The translations under genes were made by a program, and so were the position numbers. From Francisella sp. SYW-9 (GTDB taxonomy: Bacteria; Pseudomonadota; Gammaproteobacteria; Francisellales; Francisellaceae): a stretch of DNA of 64,000 nt. Positions 28,424-38,795 of this stretch are shown one piece after another. Location: positions 124,001 to 188,000 of the forward strand of contig NZ_VXKQ01000008.1 in assembly GCF_008711465.1 (NCBI RefSeq), read 5' to 3'. How positions within the stretch are numbered: position 1 is the stretch's first letter; every line of letters starts with the position of its first letter. The notes under the pieces are model-generated. The model did no database searches, was not told the DNA's origin, and was given only the letters and a program-made list of their open reading frames with translations.

Positions 28424-29848
28424 TTAAACATTCCTATTTACAAACTTTCTTAATAATAAAATTGAAAGACTTGTTAATACAGCTAAAACAATAAATGTAT
28501 CTAAACCATCACACATATTTGCCTTAGCTAAGCTTAGATTATTTTCTGATATATAGAAGAAACTAGCTATAAAGCCTCCAAGCTTACCTCCTACACCTAA
28601 AGTAACTAGCCATATGCCCATATATAAAGCTACAAAACCTTTTGGAGCTATCTTTGTAATCATTGACAAGCCAATGGCGGATAAAGATAGTTCTGAAATA
28701 CCTAAAATTATATAGCCAAATATAATTCCATAGGCAGCAACCTTAGCACCCTCTGAAGAAGCAAGTATTGAAACTAATATAATTAAGAATGTCACAATCA
28801 TTAATACAAAAGCTATATTAAATTTATCAACATCCTCAACTTTCTTACCTAACTTATCTAATAGCGTCCAAATATAGCCCAGTATACTAGCAAAAAACAA
28901 AACACTAAGTGATTCAATGCTTAAAAACTGACTCGGATTTAATGTAGAAGTATCAACAGCATACTGTGTAAACAATAATACACTAATAAATATTTGGAAA
29001 TACAATCCCCAATATATTATTGATAATAAGAAAAATATTCCTGCTATTATCACTTTTTTAATACTAGATTTTTTTATAGAAAGTATAAGTATTACTACAG
29101 ATCCAGCCAAAGCTACAATTATAGAAAAGTTAGCTATCATTGGCTGCTCAAAAATATAAAACAAAATCATTATATATACAGCTAGCAAAACTGTTACTTT
29201 TATGATGATGGATAAGCTAAGTTTAAAATCTATAATATGCTTACCTAAAAACTTAAACCCTATAATAAGCATACATAACATACAAGCACTAACAGCCATA
29301 CTACTATAAAAAGGAGCTCCATAGCCATATTGATCTTTTAACCAGCTAGCAATGAACAAGGCACTAAAGCTACCCAAATTAATACCCATATAAAAGATAT
29401 TAAATCCAAAGTCTCTTTTTGAATCATTTAAAGTAGATCTATCATAAAATCTTCCTATAAAAGCAGACATATTTGACTTTATAAGACCTGTACTAACAGA
29501 TACAAAACTTAATCCTAAATATAGCATGTTTTGATTTGAGGAGTATGCAAGTATAAAAAAACCACATACCATAAAAAATGAACCTAAAAATCCTGCTCGA
29601 TAATATCCTAAATATCGTTCTGCTATAAACCCACCTAAAATAGCTGAGATATAAACCATCGCAAGAGTGGTTCCAACTAAGGAAGCCGATAAGTGTTGAG
29701 AAATATGAAATTTATCAATTAAATAAAATATTAATAACGATTGAATTATATAATACCCATAACGCTCAGAGAATTCCGCTAATGACGTTATGACTAAAAC
29801 TTTTTTTTCCTCTTTAAGATCTTTTGAATCTATTTCTTGTGTAACCAT
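28424..29848 (-). CDS. POT-family proton/oligopeptide symporter
   Basis: Imports di- and tripeptides with protons across the inner membrane. 474 residues, about 14 hydrophobic segments. The N-terminal ERYGYYIIQSLLIFYL carries the ExxERxxYY-like motif of the family, and the PTR2-type block FNIFYMGINLGSF follows at about residue 150. Close to DtpA/DtpB in layout. Peptide uptake is an important amino-acid source for intracellular bacteria; that role here is inference. Confidence 0.88.
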   Translation of the reverse strand: MVTQEIDSKDLKEEKKVLVITSLAEFSERYGYYIIQSLLIFYLIDKFHISQHLSASLVGTTLAMVYISAILGGFIAERYLGYYRAGFLGSFFMVCGFFILAYSSNQNMLYLGLSFVSVSTGLIKSNMSAFIGRFYDRSTLNDSKRDFGFNIFYMGINLGSFSALFIASWLKDQYGYGAPFYSSMAVSACMLCMLIIGFKFLGKHIIDFKLSLSIIIKVTVLLAVYIMILFYIFEQPMIANFSIIVALAGSVVILILSIKKSSIKKVIIAGIFFLLSIIYWGLYFQIFISVLLFTQYAVDTSTLNPSQFLSIESLSVLFFASILGYIWTLLDKLGKKVEDVDKFNIAFVLMIVTFLIILVSILASSEGAKVAAYGIIFGYIILGISELSLSAIGLSMITKIAPKGFVALYMGIWLVTLGVGGKLGGFIASFFYISENNLSLAKANMCDGLDTFIVLAVLTSLSILLLRKFVNRNV

Positions 29849-29923
29849 ATTTTAGTAATATAACAATTAAAAATTAGATGAACATAACTAATATAATAAC
29901 ATAGATAAACAGACAAATTTTGA

Positions 29924-31762
29924 TTATTCTAACTCTAAAAGCTCTTCCCAAAGAGCGTATTTTTCCTCTAATTCTTGGTTGGATTGATCTAACTGATTTT
30001 GAATTTTTGTTATTTCTTGTTGAGGTTTTTGATAGAAGTCTAATTCCCCCATTTGTGCTTCTATCTTAGCGATATTATTTTCTAACTTCTCTATTTGATT
30101 TGGTAAGTTTCTTAACTGCTTACGTTGCTCATAAGTTAGTTTATTTTTAGGCTCATCAATTTTTTTAGGAGCTTTAGTCCGCTCAACTTGCTTTTGCTGT
30201 GATACCCAATCATCATAGCCTCCAACATATTCATTTAATTGGCCTTGTTCAAATACTATTGAACTTGTCGCAACGTTATTTATAAACTCTCTATCATGAC
30301 TAACTAAAATTATAGTACCTTGGTAGTTTATTAGCATTTCCTCTAGGATTTCTAAAGTTTCAATATCTAGATCATTAGTAGGTTCATCAAGAACTATAAC
30401 ATTACTAGGCTTAGATAAAATCTTAGCTAATAATAAACGATTTTTCTCCCCGCCTGATAAATGTGTAATCGGAGAATGTAGCCTCTCTGGTGTAAATAAG
30501 AATTTCTGTAGATATGTTATCACATGAGTCTCTTTACCGTTTATATTAAGAAAATCAGAACCTTCTTTAACATTATCAATTATACTTAAGCTTTCATCTA
30601 ACTGGTCTCTTAGCTGATCAAAATATGCTATTTTAATATTATCTGCTAATACCACACCACCTTGAGTTGGTTTTTCAACACCTAATAAACAATTCAAAAG
30701 AGTAGTTTTCCCACAACCATTTTGGCCTATTATCGCAATTTTATCTGATTTGTGAATTTCCGTTGAGAAGTCTTCAAAAAGATAACTCCCCTGATACTCA
30801 AAACCAATACTATTTGCTTGAATAACTTTTTTAGAAGATTTCTCAGCTTGTGCAACTTTAATATCTGCTTTACCAACACCTTCACGTCTTTGTTTACGCT
30901 CACGTCTCATTTGCTCTAAGGCTCTAACTCGCCCTTCATTTCTTGTTCTGCGAGCTTTTATACCTTGGCGAATCCAGACTTCCTCTTGAGCTAGTTTTTT
31001 ATCAAACTCACTATTAGCCTTCTCTTGTGCATCTAAAATTTGCTCTTTCTTCTCCAAAAACTTAGTATAATTGCCATCAAAAGAATATAGATGACCTCTA
31101 TCTAGTTCAATAATGCTCTTTGCTACATTATTTAAGAATTTTCTATCATGCGTAATAAAAAGTATCGCCCCACTAAAATTAGCTAAGAACTCCTCTAACC
31201 ACTTAATAGAATTTATATCAAGATGGTTTGTCGGTTCATCTAAAAGTAACAAATCAGGTTTATTTATTAATGCTCGAGCAAGTATAACTCTTCTTTTCAT
31301 TCCACCAGATAGATCACTAAATTGGGCTTTTGAGTCCAGGCTAAGTTTAGAAGCTAAAACTTCAACATCATTAAGGTAACCCCAGCCATGATTTTCGTCT
31401 ATATATTTATGTAGAGATTCTAACTCTGCTGATTGAGCATTATGCACTAGAATATCTTGATATGAAATCAGTTTTTCCCCAAGCTCTCCTAATCCTTGGA
31501 GAATAACATCTGTAATACTACCAGCTATATCACTTGGAACCTCTTGGATCATGCTGGCAACTTTAGCATTATTATGAACTATAATTTCACCATCATCTGG
31601 AGTAACATTTCCTTCAATAACTTTTAATAAGGATGATTTACCAGTACCATTACGCCCAATTAAGCATATTCTTTGCCCTTTAGATATATCAAGATCAACT
31701 TGATCTAAAACTATATGTGTACCAAAATTAAGACTTATATTTTTTAAAGATATTAATTGCAT
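29924..31762 (-). CDS. uup: ABC-F ATPase Uup
   Basis: Soluble ribosome-associated ABC-F protein. Two ABC cassettes are visible: GRNGTGKSSLL, LSGGMKRRVILARAL and DEPTNHLD in the first, GQNGCGKTTLL, LSGGEKNRLLLAK and DEPTNDLD in the second, joined by a charged linker with many Arg. The C-terminal 80 residues form a coiled coil typical of Uup. 612 residues. No membrane segments, so it is not a transporter. About 75 bases downstream of the next gene's region; probably a single gene. Confidence 0.92.
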   Translation of the reverse strand: MQLISLKNISLNFGTHIVLDQVDLDISKGQRICLIGRNGTGKSSLLKVIEGNVTPDDGEIIVHNNAKVASMIQEVPSDIAGSITDVILQGLGELGEKLISYQDILVHNAQSAELESLHKYIDENHGWGYLNDVEVLASKLSLDSKAQFSDLSGGMKRRVILARALINKPDLLLLDEPTNHLDINSIKWLEEFLANFSGAILFITHDRKFLNNVAKSIIELDRGHLYSFDGNYTKFLEKKEQILDAQEKANSEFDKKLAQEEVWIRQGIKARRTRNEGRVRALEQMRRERKQRREGVGKADIKVAQAEKSSKKVIQANSIGFEYQGSYLFEDFSTEIHKSDKIAIIGQNGCGKTTLLNCLLGVEKPTQGGVVLADNIKIAYFDQLRDQLDESLSIIDNVKEGSDFLNINGKETHVITYLQKFLFTPERLHSPITHLSGGEKNRLLLAKILSKPSNVIVLDEPTNDLDIETLEILEEMLINYQGTIILVSHDREFINNVATSSIVFEQGQLNEYVGGYDDWVSQQKQVERTKAPKKIDEPKNKLTYEQRKQLRNLPNQIEKLENNIAKIEAQMGELDFYQKPQQEITKIQNQLDQSNQELEEKYALWEELLELE

Positions 31763-31796
31763 TTAAAGAATAAAACAATTTTAATTAAATTGGCTA

Positions 31797-33023
31797 TTAT
31801 TGTACCCTCTCACGCAAGATTTTGATAGAAAATACAAAAATAATCGCAGCACTAAAATACATAATTGAACCAAATGATATAGGTGATGATGGCGATATTG
31901 CTGATAAATGACCCATCATAATATCATTTAAGAACCAAGCTAATCCAAATCCTGCTCCTGCAGCTCCCATTGCTTTACCTTGCTCTTTATCTGTTACCGC
32001 TGCAGATATCATTGATAGTAAAGCCGTATAGCAAATCAACTGAGCAACAGATACTACTATAGCTAATAACCATTGAACTCCTTGACTAGTTAAAATAGAA
32101 ACTAATGCAAAGACAATACCACAAATTACTGCAGATCTAACAAATGCTACTTGCTTTGATGATTTTGCAAAAACTTTAGGTTGGATAGTGATACTTGCAA
32201 TAGCTGTAGATAATCCCATCACAGCATAGAAAAGTCCTGTTAAAGATATACTGTAGTGATATGTTAAATTTAAGAATAATGCTACACCCTGGCCATAAAA
32301 GCCCCATGCACATTGTATAAGTAAGTAAACAACACCTATTAGCCTAACTCTTTTATCAGATAATAAAAATGATATCGTTTTATATATTGTTCCTAGCTCA
32401 ACAACTAAACCAGGGTTCTTAGGAAGATCTTTTTTCATTACAATTGCAATAAAAATCATATTTATAAAAGATAATATTGCTGCAAACATAAATGGTATTA
32501 TATGATTAATGCTCATCGATGAAACAAAACTAGTTACAATGGGACCAACTACAAATCCTAGTGATGCTGCCATTGTAATATAACCTAAATTTTTAGACCT
32601 TTCTTCTTCTGATGATATATCGATAACTGCAGCTTGAGCAATTTCAAAAGCTCCTCCAGCTAGACCACTAATAAACCTACTTGAAATAAATAGTAAGTAA
32701 TCATGAGAATATATTGCATATGCTGATAGCATATATGAAATACATGTCGTTATTAGTGCAACAATTAATATAACCTTACGGCCATATTTATCTGATAACT
32801 CACCTATAACAGGGCAACCTATCAATAACCCTAATGGCCAACAAGCCAAAGCAATTGAATAATACCAATTTTGGAAATTACCTCCTGGGTCACCGAATGT
32901 AATACATGCCTTACCAAAAAATAATGATGGCATAATTGGAAAAACTAATCCAGCCCCCATAATATCAACGATAATTGTTACAATAAGTATTGGTATTAAA
33001 AGATTTTTTGAATGCAGATTCAT
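31797..33023 (-). CDS. MFS exporter (Tet/TCR-like)
   Basis: Twelve-segment major facilitator protein of 408 residues. The first segment contains DIMGAGLVFPIMPSLFF, and the loop 2-3 signature GELSDKYGRKVILI is the drug:H+ antiporter motif A. The ATG at 33023 is used because it matches the family start and has AGAGG upstream; 13 further in-frame codons precede it. The resemblance is to the tetracycline-type subgroup, but the substrate is unknown and resistance should not be assumed. Confidence 0.82.
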   Translation of the reverse strand: MNLHSKNLLIPILIVTIIVDIMGAGLVFPIMPSLFFGKACITFGDPGGNFQNWYYSIALACWPLGLLIGCPVIGELSDKYGRKVILIVALITTCISYMLSAYAIYSHDYLLFISSRFISGLAGGAFEIAQAAVIDISSEEERSKNLGYITMAASLGFVVGPIVTSFVSSMSINHIIPFMFAAILSFINMIFIAIVMKKDLPKNPGLVVELGTIYKTISFLLSDKRVRLIGVVYLLIQCAWGFYGQGVALFLNLTYHYSISLTGLFYAVMGLSTAIASITIQPKVFAKSSKQVAFVRSAVICGIVFALVSILTSQGVQWLLAIVVSVAQLICYTALLSMISAAVTDKEQGKAMGAAGAGFGLAWFLNDIMMGHLSAISPSSPISFGSIMYFSAAIIFVFSIKILRERVQ

Positions 33024-33093
33024 AAAAATTAAACCTCTTAAAATATAATAATAAAATTTCAAGGCTACATACTATCTTAAAGCCCCTATTTAA

Positions 33094-34137
33094 TCAATGT
33101 TTTGAGATTTGTAGAATATAATTATATTCTAAGGCCAGTCTTTTTAATGCATTTAAAAACATATTAATATAAAAAGTAAAACTTTCGTCCTTATCGTTTA
33201 AGAATTCAACGTCTTTTAATAAAGGTAGTATATGCTTCTCAAAACGCAACAATTCTTTATAACTTATTCTTTTTCTAACTTTAATATCATTAGAAATATC
33301 CGATAGTGATTGCATAATATGATTCTTAAATTCAATAAAAGCAGGCTCTTTATCTAATTTCTCTATAGTTTTAGTGTCAAATGATGCTTCTATATATTCA
33401 TACATCACTATCATATACCTATATAACCTGCGAATATAAAGACTCATTTTCTCAAATTCACGTACTTTTTTAGCAGATTTCTCATACTTAAGCTCTTTTA
33501 CAAGATTTAAATGCTTAGTAAACTCATGAAAGATACTTTCTCTAAGCTTTTTATGAGAGTGATTACGTTCGATAAAAAGAATATCAAAAAAGTCATGTAT
33601 CTGAGAAATTGTTTTAGCAAAACTTTCTTTAAGTCTAGTTTCAGCTCTTATAGGAAAAATAAACCTATTTACAATTAGGGAAATTATTATCCCTAAAGAT
33701 ATCTCTACGGCTCTATATATTGCAACTTGGACCCCAGGATGCTGATTTAATATGATGATAATTAGTGTTATACCAGCTAGAGTTCCCGCATAACTATATC
33801 TAGATGCTCCAGCGAAATATACAGCTAAGAATATAAACGGTATAGATAGTAAAACCTGGATAATATCATTACCTACACAAGCTACTATTATGGTAGCAAT
33901 AATTGCTCCTATAAATGTCCCTAAGAACCTCATAATAGCTTTATCTAATGCACCGCCTAAGTTTGGTTGAGTTGACATCACAACAAGTATTGTTATTACT
34001 ATCCATAGATACATTCCTTGGATCTCAAGAATATCACCTAATATATATCCAACCAAATACCCCAACATTACCGCAATACTTGCTTTTAAAGCATTAATAG
34101 CTGCGTATTTATTGCTATTCAAAAAAGCAAACTGCAT
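33094..34137 (-). CDS. FUSC-like inner-membrane protein
   Basis: 347 residues: six membrane segments in the first 160 residues, then a cytoplasmic helical half rich in Lys and Glu. The GGALDKAIMRFLGTFIGA repeat region is typical of FUSC/aromatic-acid-exporter proteins. This is a half-size form (YccS/AaeB are about 650), so it may act as a dimer. It lies 71 bases upstream of the MFS gene's start on the same strand. Substrate unknown. Confidence 0.75.
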   Translation of the reverse strand: MQFAFLNSNKYAAINALKASIAVMLGYLVGYILGDILEIQGMYLWIVITILVVMSTQPNLGGALDKAIMRFLGTFIGAIIATIIVACVGNDIIQVLLSIPFIFLAVYFAGASRYSYAGTLAGITLIIIILNQHPGVQVAIYRAVEISLGIIISLIVNRFIFPIRAETRLKESFAKTISQIHDFFDILFIERNHSHKKLRESIFHEFTKHLNLVKELKYEKSAKKVREFEKMSLYIRRLYRYMIVMYEYIEASFDTKTIEKLDKEPAFIEFKNHIMQSLSDISNDIKVRKRISYKELLRFEKHILPLLKDVEFLNDKDESFTFYINMFLNALKRLALEYNYILQISKH

Positions 34138-34281
34138 GATTTTATCGACTTTATTAAAGACTACTTTTGAAATAGTTTACCATAAAGTTATACTTATATT
34201 TATATAAGCATTAAGCAGTACTGCTAAACTAAATTAAATAAGATTTGAAATTTTAGATAATAATAAAACAAATTATACTTA

Positions 34282-34770
34282 TTAAGTATTGATCCAGTTA
34301 TTAACATCATCACTAGGTATACAGTTTACTGATGAAAGTCCATTATTAGGGCCTAGAATCCATGCATTTTCATCTTCTATCGTAACTCCTGCCTGTATGA
34401 CTTTATTGTAAGCTGTAAAACTAGCATTCCCGCCTGTTAAAATAAATTGAACTCCAGAAATTAAACAACCTTGCTTAAGGTTACATTTTTTACCTACAAT
34501 TGTGCCAGCAGCAATTAAACGTTGTACAAGTAAGACTTGTCCTTTAGGACATTTTACATCTATACCACTACCATTTCTTTTTGCTACAACTGTAATACCA
34601 TTTTTAAAAGTTGCTGTAGGTCGCCCCTTATCTGGCCAGCCAGGGACTGTTCTAACATATATAGAATTAGGAGTCTCTATAGTTCTAGAGTTCCGACAAC
34701 GATTCCGTGGAGCACAACTTACTAAAAATATAGAAAATGATAGCAATATAATCACTATTGTCTTTTTCAT
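34282..34770 (-). CDS. Cys-containing lipoprotein, uncharacterised
   Basis: 162 residues beginning with a lipoprotein signal; lipobox LVSC puts the acylated Cys at residue 19. The mature part has further Cys residues (RCRNS, VKCPKG, KKCNLKQGC, VNCIPS), which suggests disulfides after export. No family recognised. It is read alone; the stretch upstream is AT-rich and gene-free. Confidence 0.65.
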   Translation of the reverse strand: MKKTIVIILLSFSIFLVSCAPRNRCRNSRTIETPNSIYVRTVPGWPDKGRPTATFKNGITVVAKRNGSGIDVKCPKGQVLLVQRLIAAGTIVGKKCNLKQGCLISGVQFILTGGNASFTAYNKVIQAGVTIEDENAWILGPNNGLSSVNCIPSDDVNNWINT

Positions 34771-35089
34771 TATAGAAAATAAGTATTAGCCTGTTCTTTA
34801 AATATAAATTAAAATTTAGTTAAGGGTATCTTTTTTGCAGCAGACTCATTTTATTTTTTAAAAAAATTTATCGATAAGCTATTTTTTTAATTTTTTTAAA
34901 TATCTTTATTCGCTAGAATATATTGCCTAAACTATCTCCTTCTCAGACCTTAAAGGATTCTTTCACTATAATAAAAAAGATAATAAACAATTTCTATTAA
35001 CTTAGCTTTTTAGTTATGTTAGACAACTTCAATCATCTAGCTTAAAGTTTATAATACGGGCTATATCCTATTTGTAAAAGATCTACTAA
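34771..35089. other. gene-free AT-rich intergenic stretch
   Basis: 319 bases between rlmB and the lipoprotein gene, both on minus. No open reading frame with a ribosome-binding site and no structural RNA was seen. It has long T and A runs (34840-34890) and a TTATCGATAA-like palindrome near 34870. It probably holds the lipoprotein promoter and the end of the mpl-rlmB transcript. Confidence 0.5.
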
Positions 35090-35827
35090 TCAAATTCTCT
35101 GTCTTACAGTTTCATATAAAGCAATACCGGTAGCTACAGAGACATTTAAGCTAGAAACTTCTCCAAACATCGGCAGCTTAGCTAGAAAATCACAACTTGC
35201 CTTTGTACGCTGGCGCATACCACTTCCTTCTGCTCCAGCAATTATAGCGATAGAGTCACCTAAGTTCATATCATATAAACTCTCATCTGCCTCACCAGCT
35301 AAACCGATAACCCAAACACCTTGCTCTTTTAGTTTCTCAATTGCTCTAGCTAAGTTTGTAACTACCATGATTTTTGTATGCTCAGCAGCTCCACAAGCAA
35401 CTTTTTTAACTGTTGCATTTATTGGTGCACTATTATCTTTAGGTACAATAATAAAATCAACTCCAGCAGAATGAGCACTACGAATACATGCTCCAAAATT
35501 ATGAGGATCCTGAACACTATCTAATATTAAAACAAAGGCATTTTTATCATTAGGTATTAAACTTTTAATATCCTTTTCTGAGTAAGTCTTAAAATTATTT
35601 TTTTCTATTGCAAAAATATTTTGATGATTAGCATCTTTTCTAATACGGCTAGGCAATGCTTTAAAATTATCAATAAAAGTGATTTTAATATCTTTTGATT
35701 TAGCATTAGCAATAATGCTTTCAATCTTAGGATTTATATTTTGTTTTTTAAATACAATCACTTCTTTAGCTTGATTTGACTCAACCAAGCTATCTACCGC
35801 ATGTATTCCATAAATTAAACTACTCAC
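35090..35827 (-). CDS. rlmB: 23S rRNA (guanosine-2'-O-)-methyltransferase RlmB
   Basis: SpoU-class SPOUT enzyme that methylates the ribose of G2251 in the peptidyl-transferase loop. Motif 1 ILDSVQDPHNFGACIRSAH, motif 2 IIAGAEGSGM and motif 3 LNVSVATGIALYE are all present; the N-terminal 80 residues form the substrate-binding domain. 245 residues. The ATG directly follows the mpl stop, so the two are co-transcribed. Confidence 0.94.
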   Translation of the reverse strand: MSSLIYGIHAVDSLVESNQAKEVIVFKKQNINPKIESIIANAKSKDIKITFIDNFKALPSRIRKDANHQNIFAIEKNNFKTYSEKDIKSLIPNDKNAFVLILDSVQDPHNFGACIRSAHSAGVDFIIVPKDNSAPINATVKKVACGAAEHTKIMVVTNLARAIEKLKEQGVWVIGLAGEADESLYDMNLGDSIAIIAGAEGSGMRQRTKASCDFLAKLPMFGEVSSLNVSVATGIALYETVRQRI

Positions 35828-37192
35828 TTATGCCTCCACAAGCTCAACTAACTTTTCTCTTAAACCATCAAATGAACCATTACTCATCATTACAATTTGA
35901 ATATTGCTATTTTGATGTTTAGTTATTAAGTCTTTAATATTTTTAGTAAAATCTTCTACATTAGTCATAAAACTAACATTATTAGAGTTTTTCAAAAGCT
36001 TTTTAGCATCCCATTTTAATAGACTATGGTTATATAAAAGCACTTTATCTGCATCAACTATTGCCATAGGAAGATTATCTTTGTTATCACCTTGTCTCAT
36101 AGTATTTGAACGTGGATCAATTAAAGCTAGAATATAAGCTTCTGGATCTTTGTTGCGTACTGCTTCTATAGTTAGCTTTATAGATGTTGGATGATGAGCA
36201 AAATCATCATACAAAGTAATATTATCTTTGCTAAATAAGATTTCTAAACGTCTTTTAACACCCTTAAAACTAGCTAAGGCTTTTTTAATATCATCATCTG
36301 AGATATTTAGCTGCTTTGCTACAGCATAAGCACTCATCGCATTTAAGGCATTATGTTCACCTATAGATCCCCATGAAACATCTACACCCTGCTGATTATC
36401 ACTCAGCTTAAATTTAGAAAAATCAGGTAAGTTTTCACTAATATGAATACCCTCAGGCGAATTAATCTTTGTAGTTTCAGACCAGCAGCCCATAGCTATA
36501 ATATTCTGTACATTTTTATCTGCTGCATTATAAATAATATTGGCATTAGCTGGCATTTTTCTAATAAGCTGATGAAACTGCCAATATATAGCATCAATAT
36601 CTTTAAAAATATCAGCGTGATCATATTCAATGTTATTTATAACTAAAATACTCGGATCATAGTGTATCAGCTTTGAACGCTTATCAAAGAAAGCTGTATC
36701 ATACTCATCTGCTTCAATAACAAAATACTCAGAATCATTATAACGTGATGAAACCCCAAAATCACTACTAACACCACCAACTAAAAAGCTAGGATTTAGA
36801 CCTGCTTGTTCAAGCATCTTTATAGTCATTGTTGTAGTAGTAGTTTTACCATGAGTTCCAGCTATTGCAATGACTTTTTTATATTTAAGAATATTTTGGT
36901 ATAGCCATTCTGGACCCGAGAAATAATTTAGCTTGTCTTCAAGAATTTTTTCTATTATTGTCATTCCTCTTGTCATAATATTGCCAATAATGATTTCATC
37001 TGGATTTATATCTAACTGCGAGCAATCAAAACCTTGTAATATTTCGATTCCTTGTGATTCAAGATACGTGCTCATTGGGGGATATACATTAGTATCAGAT
37101 CCTGTAACTTTATAGCCTTTTTGTTTTGCTAAAACAGCTAAAGAACCCATAAAAGTCCCACAGATACCTAAGATATGAATATGTTTTGACAT
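35828..37192 (-). CDS. mpl: UDP-MurNAc:tripeptide ligase (murein recycling)
   Basis: Reattaches the recycled tripeptide L-Ala-gamma-D-Glu-meso-DAP to UDP-MurNAc. Mur-ligase fold: HILGICGTFMGSLAVLAKQ at the start is the Mpl form of the N-terminal motif, AIAGTHGKTTTTTM is the ATP site, and LYDDFAHHPTSI the later signature. 454 residues. The start differs from MurC, which begins with a longer domain. Its presence implies a meso-DAP-type peptidoglycan. Confidence 0.93.
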   Translation of the reverse strand: MSKHIHILGICGTFMGSLAVLAKQKGYKVTGSDTNVYPPMSTYLESQGIEILQGFDCSQLDINPDEIIIGNIMTRGMTIIEKILEDKLNYFSGPEWLYQNILKYKKVIAIAGTHGKTTTTTMTIKMLEQAGLNPSFLVGGVSSDFGVSSRYNDSEYFVIEADEYDTAFFDKRSKLIHYDPSILVINNIEYDHADIFKDIDAIYWQFHQLIRKMPANANIIYNAADKNVQNIIAMGCWSETTKINSPEGIHISENLPDFSKFKLSDNQQGVDVSWGSIGEHNALNAMSAYAVAKQLNISDDDIKKALASFKGVKRRLEILFSKDNITLYDDFAHHPTSIKLTIEAVRNKDPEAYILALIDPRSNTMRQGDNKDNLPMAIVDADKVLLYNHSLLKWDAKKLLKNSNNVSFMTNVEDFTKNIKDLITKHQNSNIQIVMMSNGSFDGLREKLVELVEA

Positions 37193-37310
37193 TAATTGAT
37201 TTTAAGCATTTACAAAATTTGCTAAATTATAGCAGTTTATAATTTCTAAATATACTTGTAGTTTATTTATACCCTCTAGTTTAACCAGTCTAGCTTGTAA
37301 ATAGATTACC

Positions 37311-37339
37311 TTGGTATTATGTGAATTATTATTTATACT
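37311..37339 (+). promoter_or_regulatory. sigma-70-like promoter for pyrE-lpxH
   Basis: TTGGTA at 37311-37316, a 17-base spacer, and TATACT at 37334-37339. The pyrE ATG follows about 33 bases later. This is the best-formed two-box promoter seen in the window. Confidence 0.6.
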
Positions 37340-37372
37340 TATAGCTAGATTTAGATACCTTAGGATAATGAT

Positions 37373-37999
37373 ATGTTTATAGAATTTGCTCTTGAAAGTA
37401 AAGTTCTTAAATTTGGAGAGTTTACTTTAAAATCAGGACGTATAAGCCCATATTTTTTTAATGCTGGTTTGTTTAACTCTGGTAATCAACTTGCAACATT
37501 AGCAAATTATTATGCTCAAAAAATAGCTCAAAGTAATATAAAATATGATGTTTTATTTGGTCCTGCATACAAAGGAATACCTTTGGTAGCTGCTATATCA
37601 ACAGTTTTAGCTCTTAAGTACAACATTGATATTTCCTATGCTTTTGATCGTAAAGAAGCAAAAGCTCATGGTGAAGGTGGTGTTTTTGTTGGAGCTGATA
37701 TGACAGACAAAAAAGTCTTATTAGTTGATGATGTAATGACAGCTGGTACAGCTTTTTATGAATCATATAACAAACTTAAAACAATAAATGCTGAAATTGT
37801 AGGTGTTATTCTATCTATTGATCGCCAAGAGAAAGCTAAAGATAGCGACATTTCAGCAACAAAAAAGATCTCTCAAGACTTTAATATCCCGGTAATAGCT
37901 GTGACAAACTTTGAAAGCATATTTCAATATGTTAAAGAGAACCTTAATACAGAGATGATTAATAAATTTAAAGATTATCGTGGCAAATATGGTTCATAA
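37373..37999 (+). CDS. pyrE: orotate phosphoribosyltransferase
   Basis: Makes orotidine monophosphate from orotate and PRPP in pyrimidine synthesis. The PRPP-binding motif VLLVDDVMTAGTA lies near residue 121 and the N-terminal KFGEFTLKSGRISPYFFNAG is typical of PyrE. 208 residues. Its end overlaps the start of lpxH by 11 bases, so the genes are translationally linked. Pairing of pyrE with lpxH is not functional in an obvious way. Confidence 0.95.
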   Translation: MFIEFALESKVLKFGEFTLKSGRISPYFFNAGLFNSGNQLATLANYYAQKIAQSNIKYDVLFGPAYKGIPLVAAISTVLALKYNIDISYAFDRKEAKAHGEGGVFVGADMTDKKVLLVDDVMTAGTAFYESYNKLKTINAEIVGVILSIDRQEKAKDSDISATKKISQDFNIPVIAVTNFESIFQYVKENLNTEMINKFKDYRGKYGS

Positions 38000-38702
38000 T
38001 AAAGATATATATATAATTGCAGATTTACACCTAAATATTTCTCATGCTGAGACTGCTGAGATATTTGAAAAATTCATAGAAACTATCTCATCTGAAAATA
38101 ATTGTCTTTATATTCTTGGAGATTTTTTTGACTATTGGATAGGTGATGATCATACAGATGAGTTTTATCACCAAATTACTGGCTATCTAAAACTAGCTAG
38201 TGACAAAGGTTTAGAAATCTTTTTTATGCATGGTAATCGTGATTTTCTAATTGGTAAAAAATTCACTCAACAAAGTGGTGTTAAGTTAATTAAAGATCCA
38301 TATTATTTAAATATTGCTGATAAAAAAATAGTTTTAGCACATGGCGACCGTATGTGTGGTGATGATAAAAGTTATTTATTCTATAGACATCTAGCTAGAA
38401 ATAGTATTTTACAATTTATATTTTTAAAACTACCATTATTTTTCCGCCAAAGATTAGCTAAAAAAGCCCGTAGTCATAGCTACTCTAAAAACACAAAAAA
38501 ACCCAATATCGATGTAACTACTAAAGGCATCAATAAATACCGTAAAGATTGTGATATCGTAATTCATGGCCATACACATAAAATGGCTATACATATTGCT
38601 GATGGTTATACCAGATACGTATTAGGAGATTGGTTTAAAAATGGTAATTATATAAAGATCTCTAAAGATGGAGATATTACGCAAGTCACTAGTATCAACT
38701 AA
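37989..38702 (+). CDS. lpxH: UDP-2,3-diacylglucosamine diphosphatase LpxH
   Basis: Peripheral membrane phosphoesterase that yields lipid X in lipid A synthesis. The calcineurin-like metal motifs are in order: IADLHLN, GDFFDYW, HGNRDF, AHGDRMCGDD and GHTHK. 237 residues from the ATG at 37989; a GTG at 37980 is in frame. It overlaps pyrE. The Cys-Gly-Asp-Asp block is LpxH-specific and separates it from LpxI, which has another fold. Confidence 0.94.
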   Translation: MVHNKDIYIIADLHLNISHAETAEIFEKFIETISSENNCLYILGDFFDYWIGDDHTDEFYHQITGYLKLASDKGLEIFFMHGNRDFLIGKKFTQQSGVKLIKDPYYLNIADKKIVLAHGDRMCGDDKSYLFYRHLARNSILQFIFLKLPLFFRQRLAKKARSHSYSKNTKKPNIDVTTKGINKYRKDCDIVIHGHTHKMAIHIADGYTRYVLGDWFKNGNYIKISKDGDITQVTSIN

Positions 38703-38743
38703 ACAAATTAATAAATATTTTGAATAAATTATTACCATATCTT

Positions 38744-38773
38744 ATTCTATCTAATAGAATTCTTTAGTTTTTT
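38744..38773 (+). terminator. weak terminator-like hairpin after lpxH
   Basis: Perfect 7-bp stem ATTCTAT/ATAGAAT with a 3-base loop at 38744-38760, then a T6 run at 38768-38773. The stem is AT-only, so termination would be weak. It separates lpxH from the membrane-protein gene at 38796. Confidence 0.3.
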
Positions 38774-38795
38774 AGATAATATAAGGAGTAAAATA

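Noticed and set aside
31797-33023. Calling the MFS gene a tetracycline-resistance determinant
   Set aside because: Only general Tet/TCR-like motifs are seen; the substrate cannot be told and the gene has housekeeping-like context.
34771-35089. A structural RNA in the 319-base gap
   Set aside because: No RNase P, SRP, tmRNA or 6S hallmarks were seen; it is AT-rich with homopolymer runs only.
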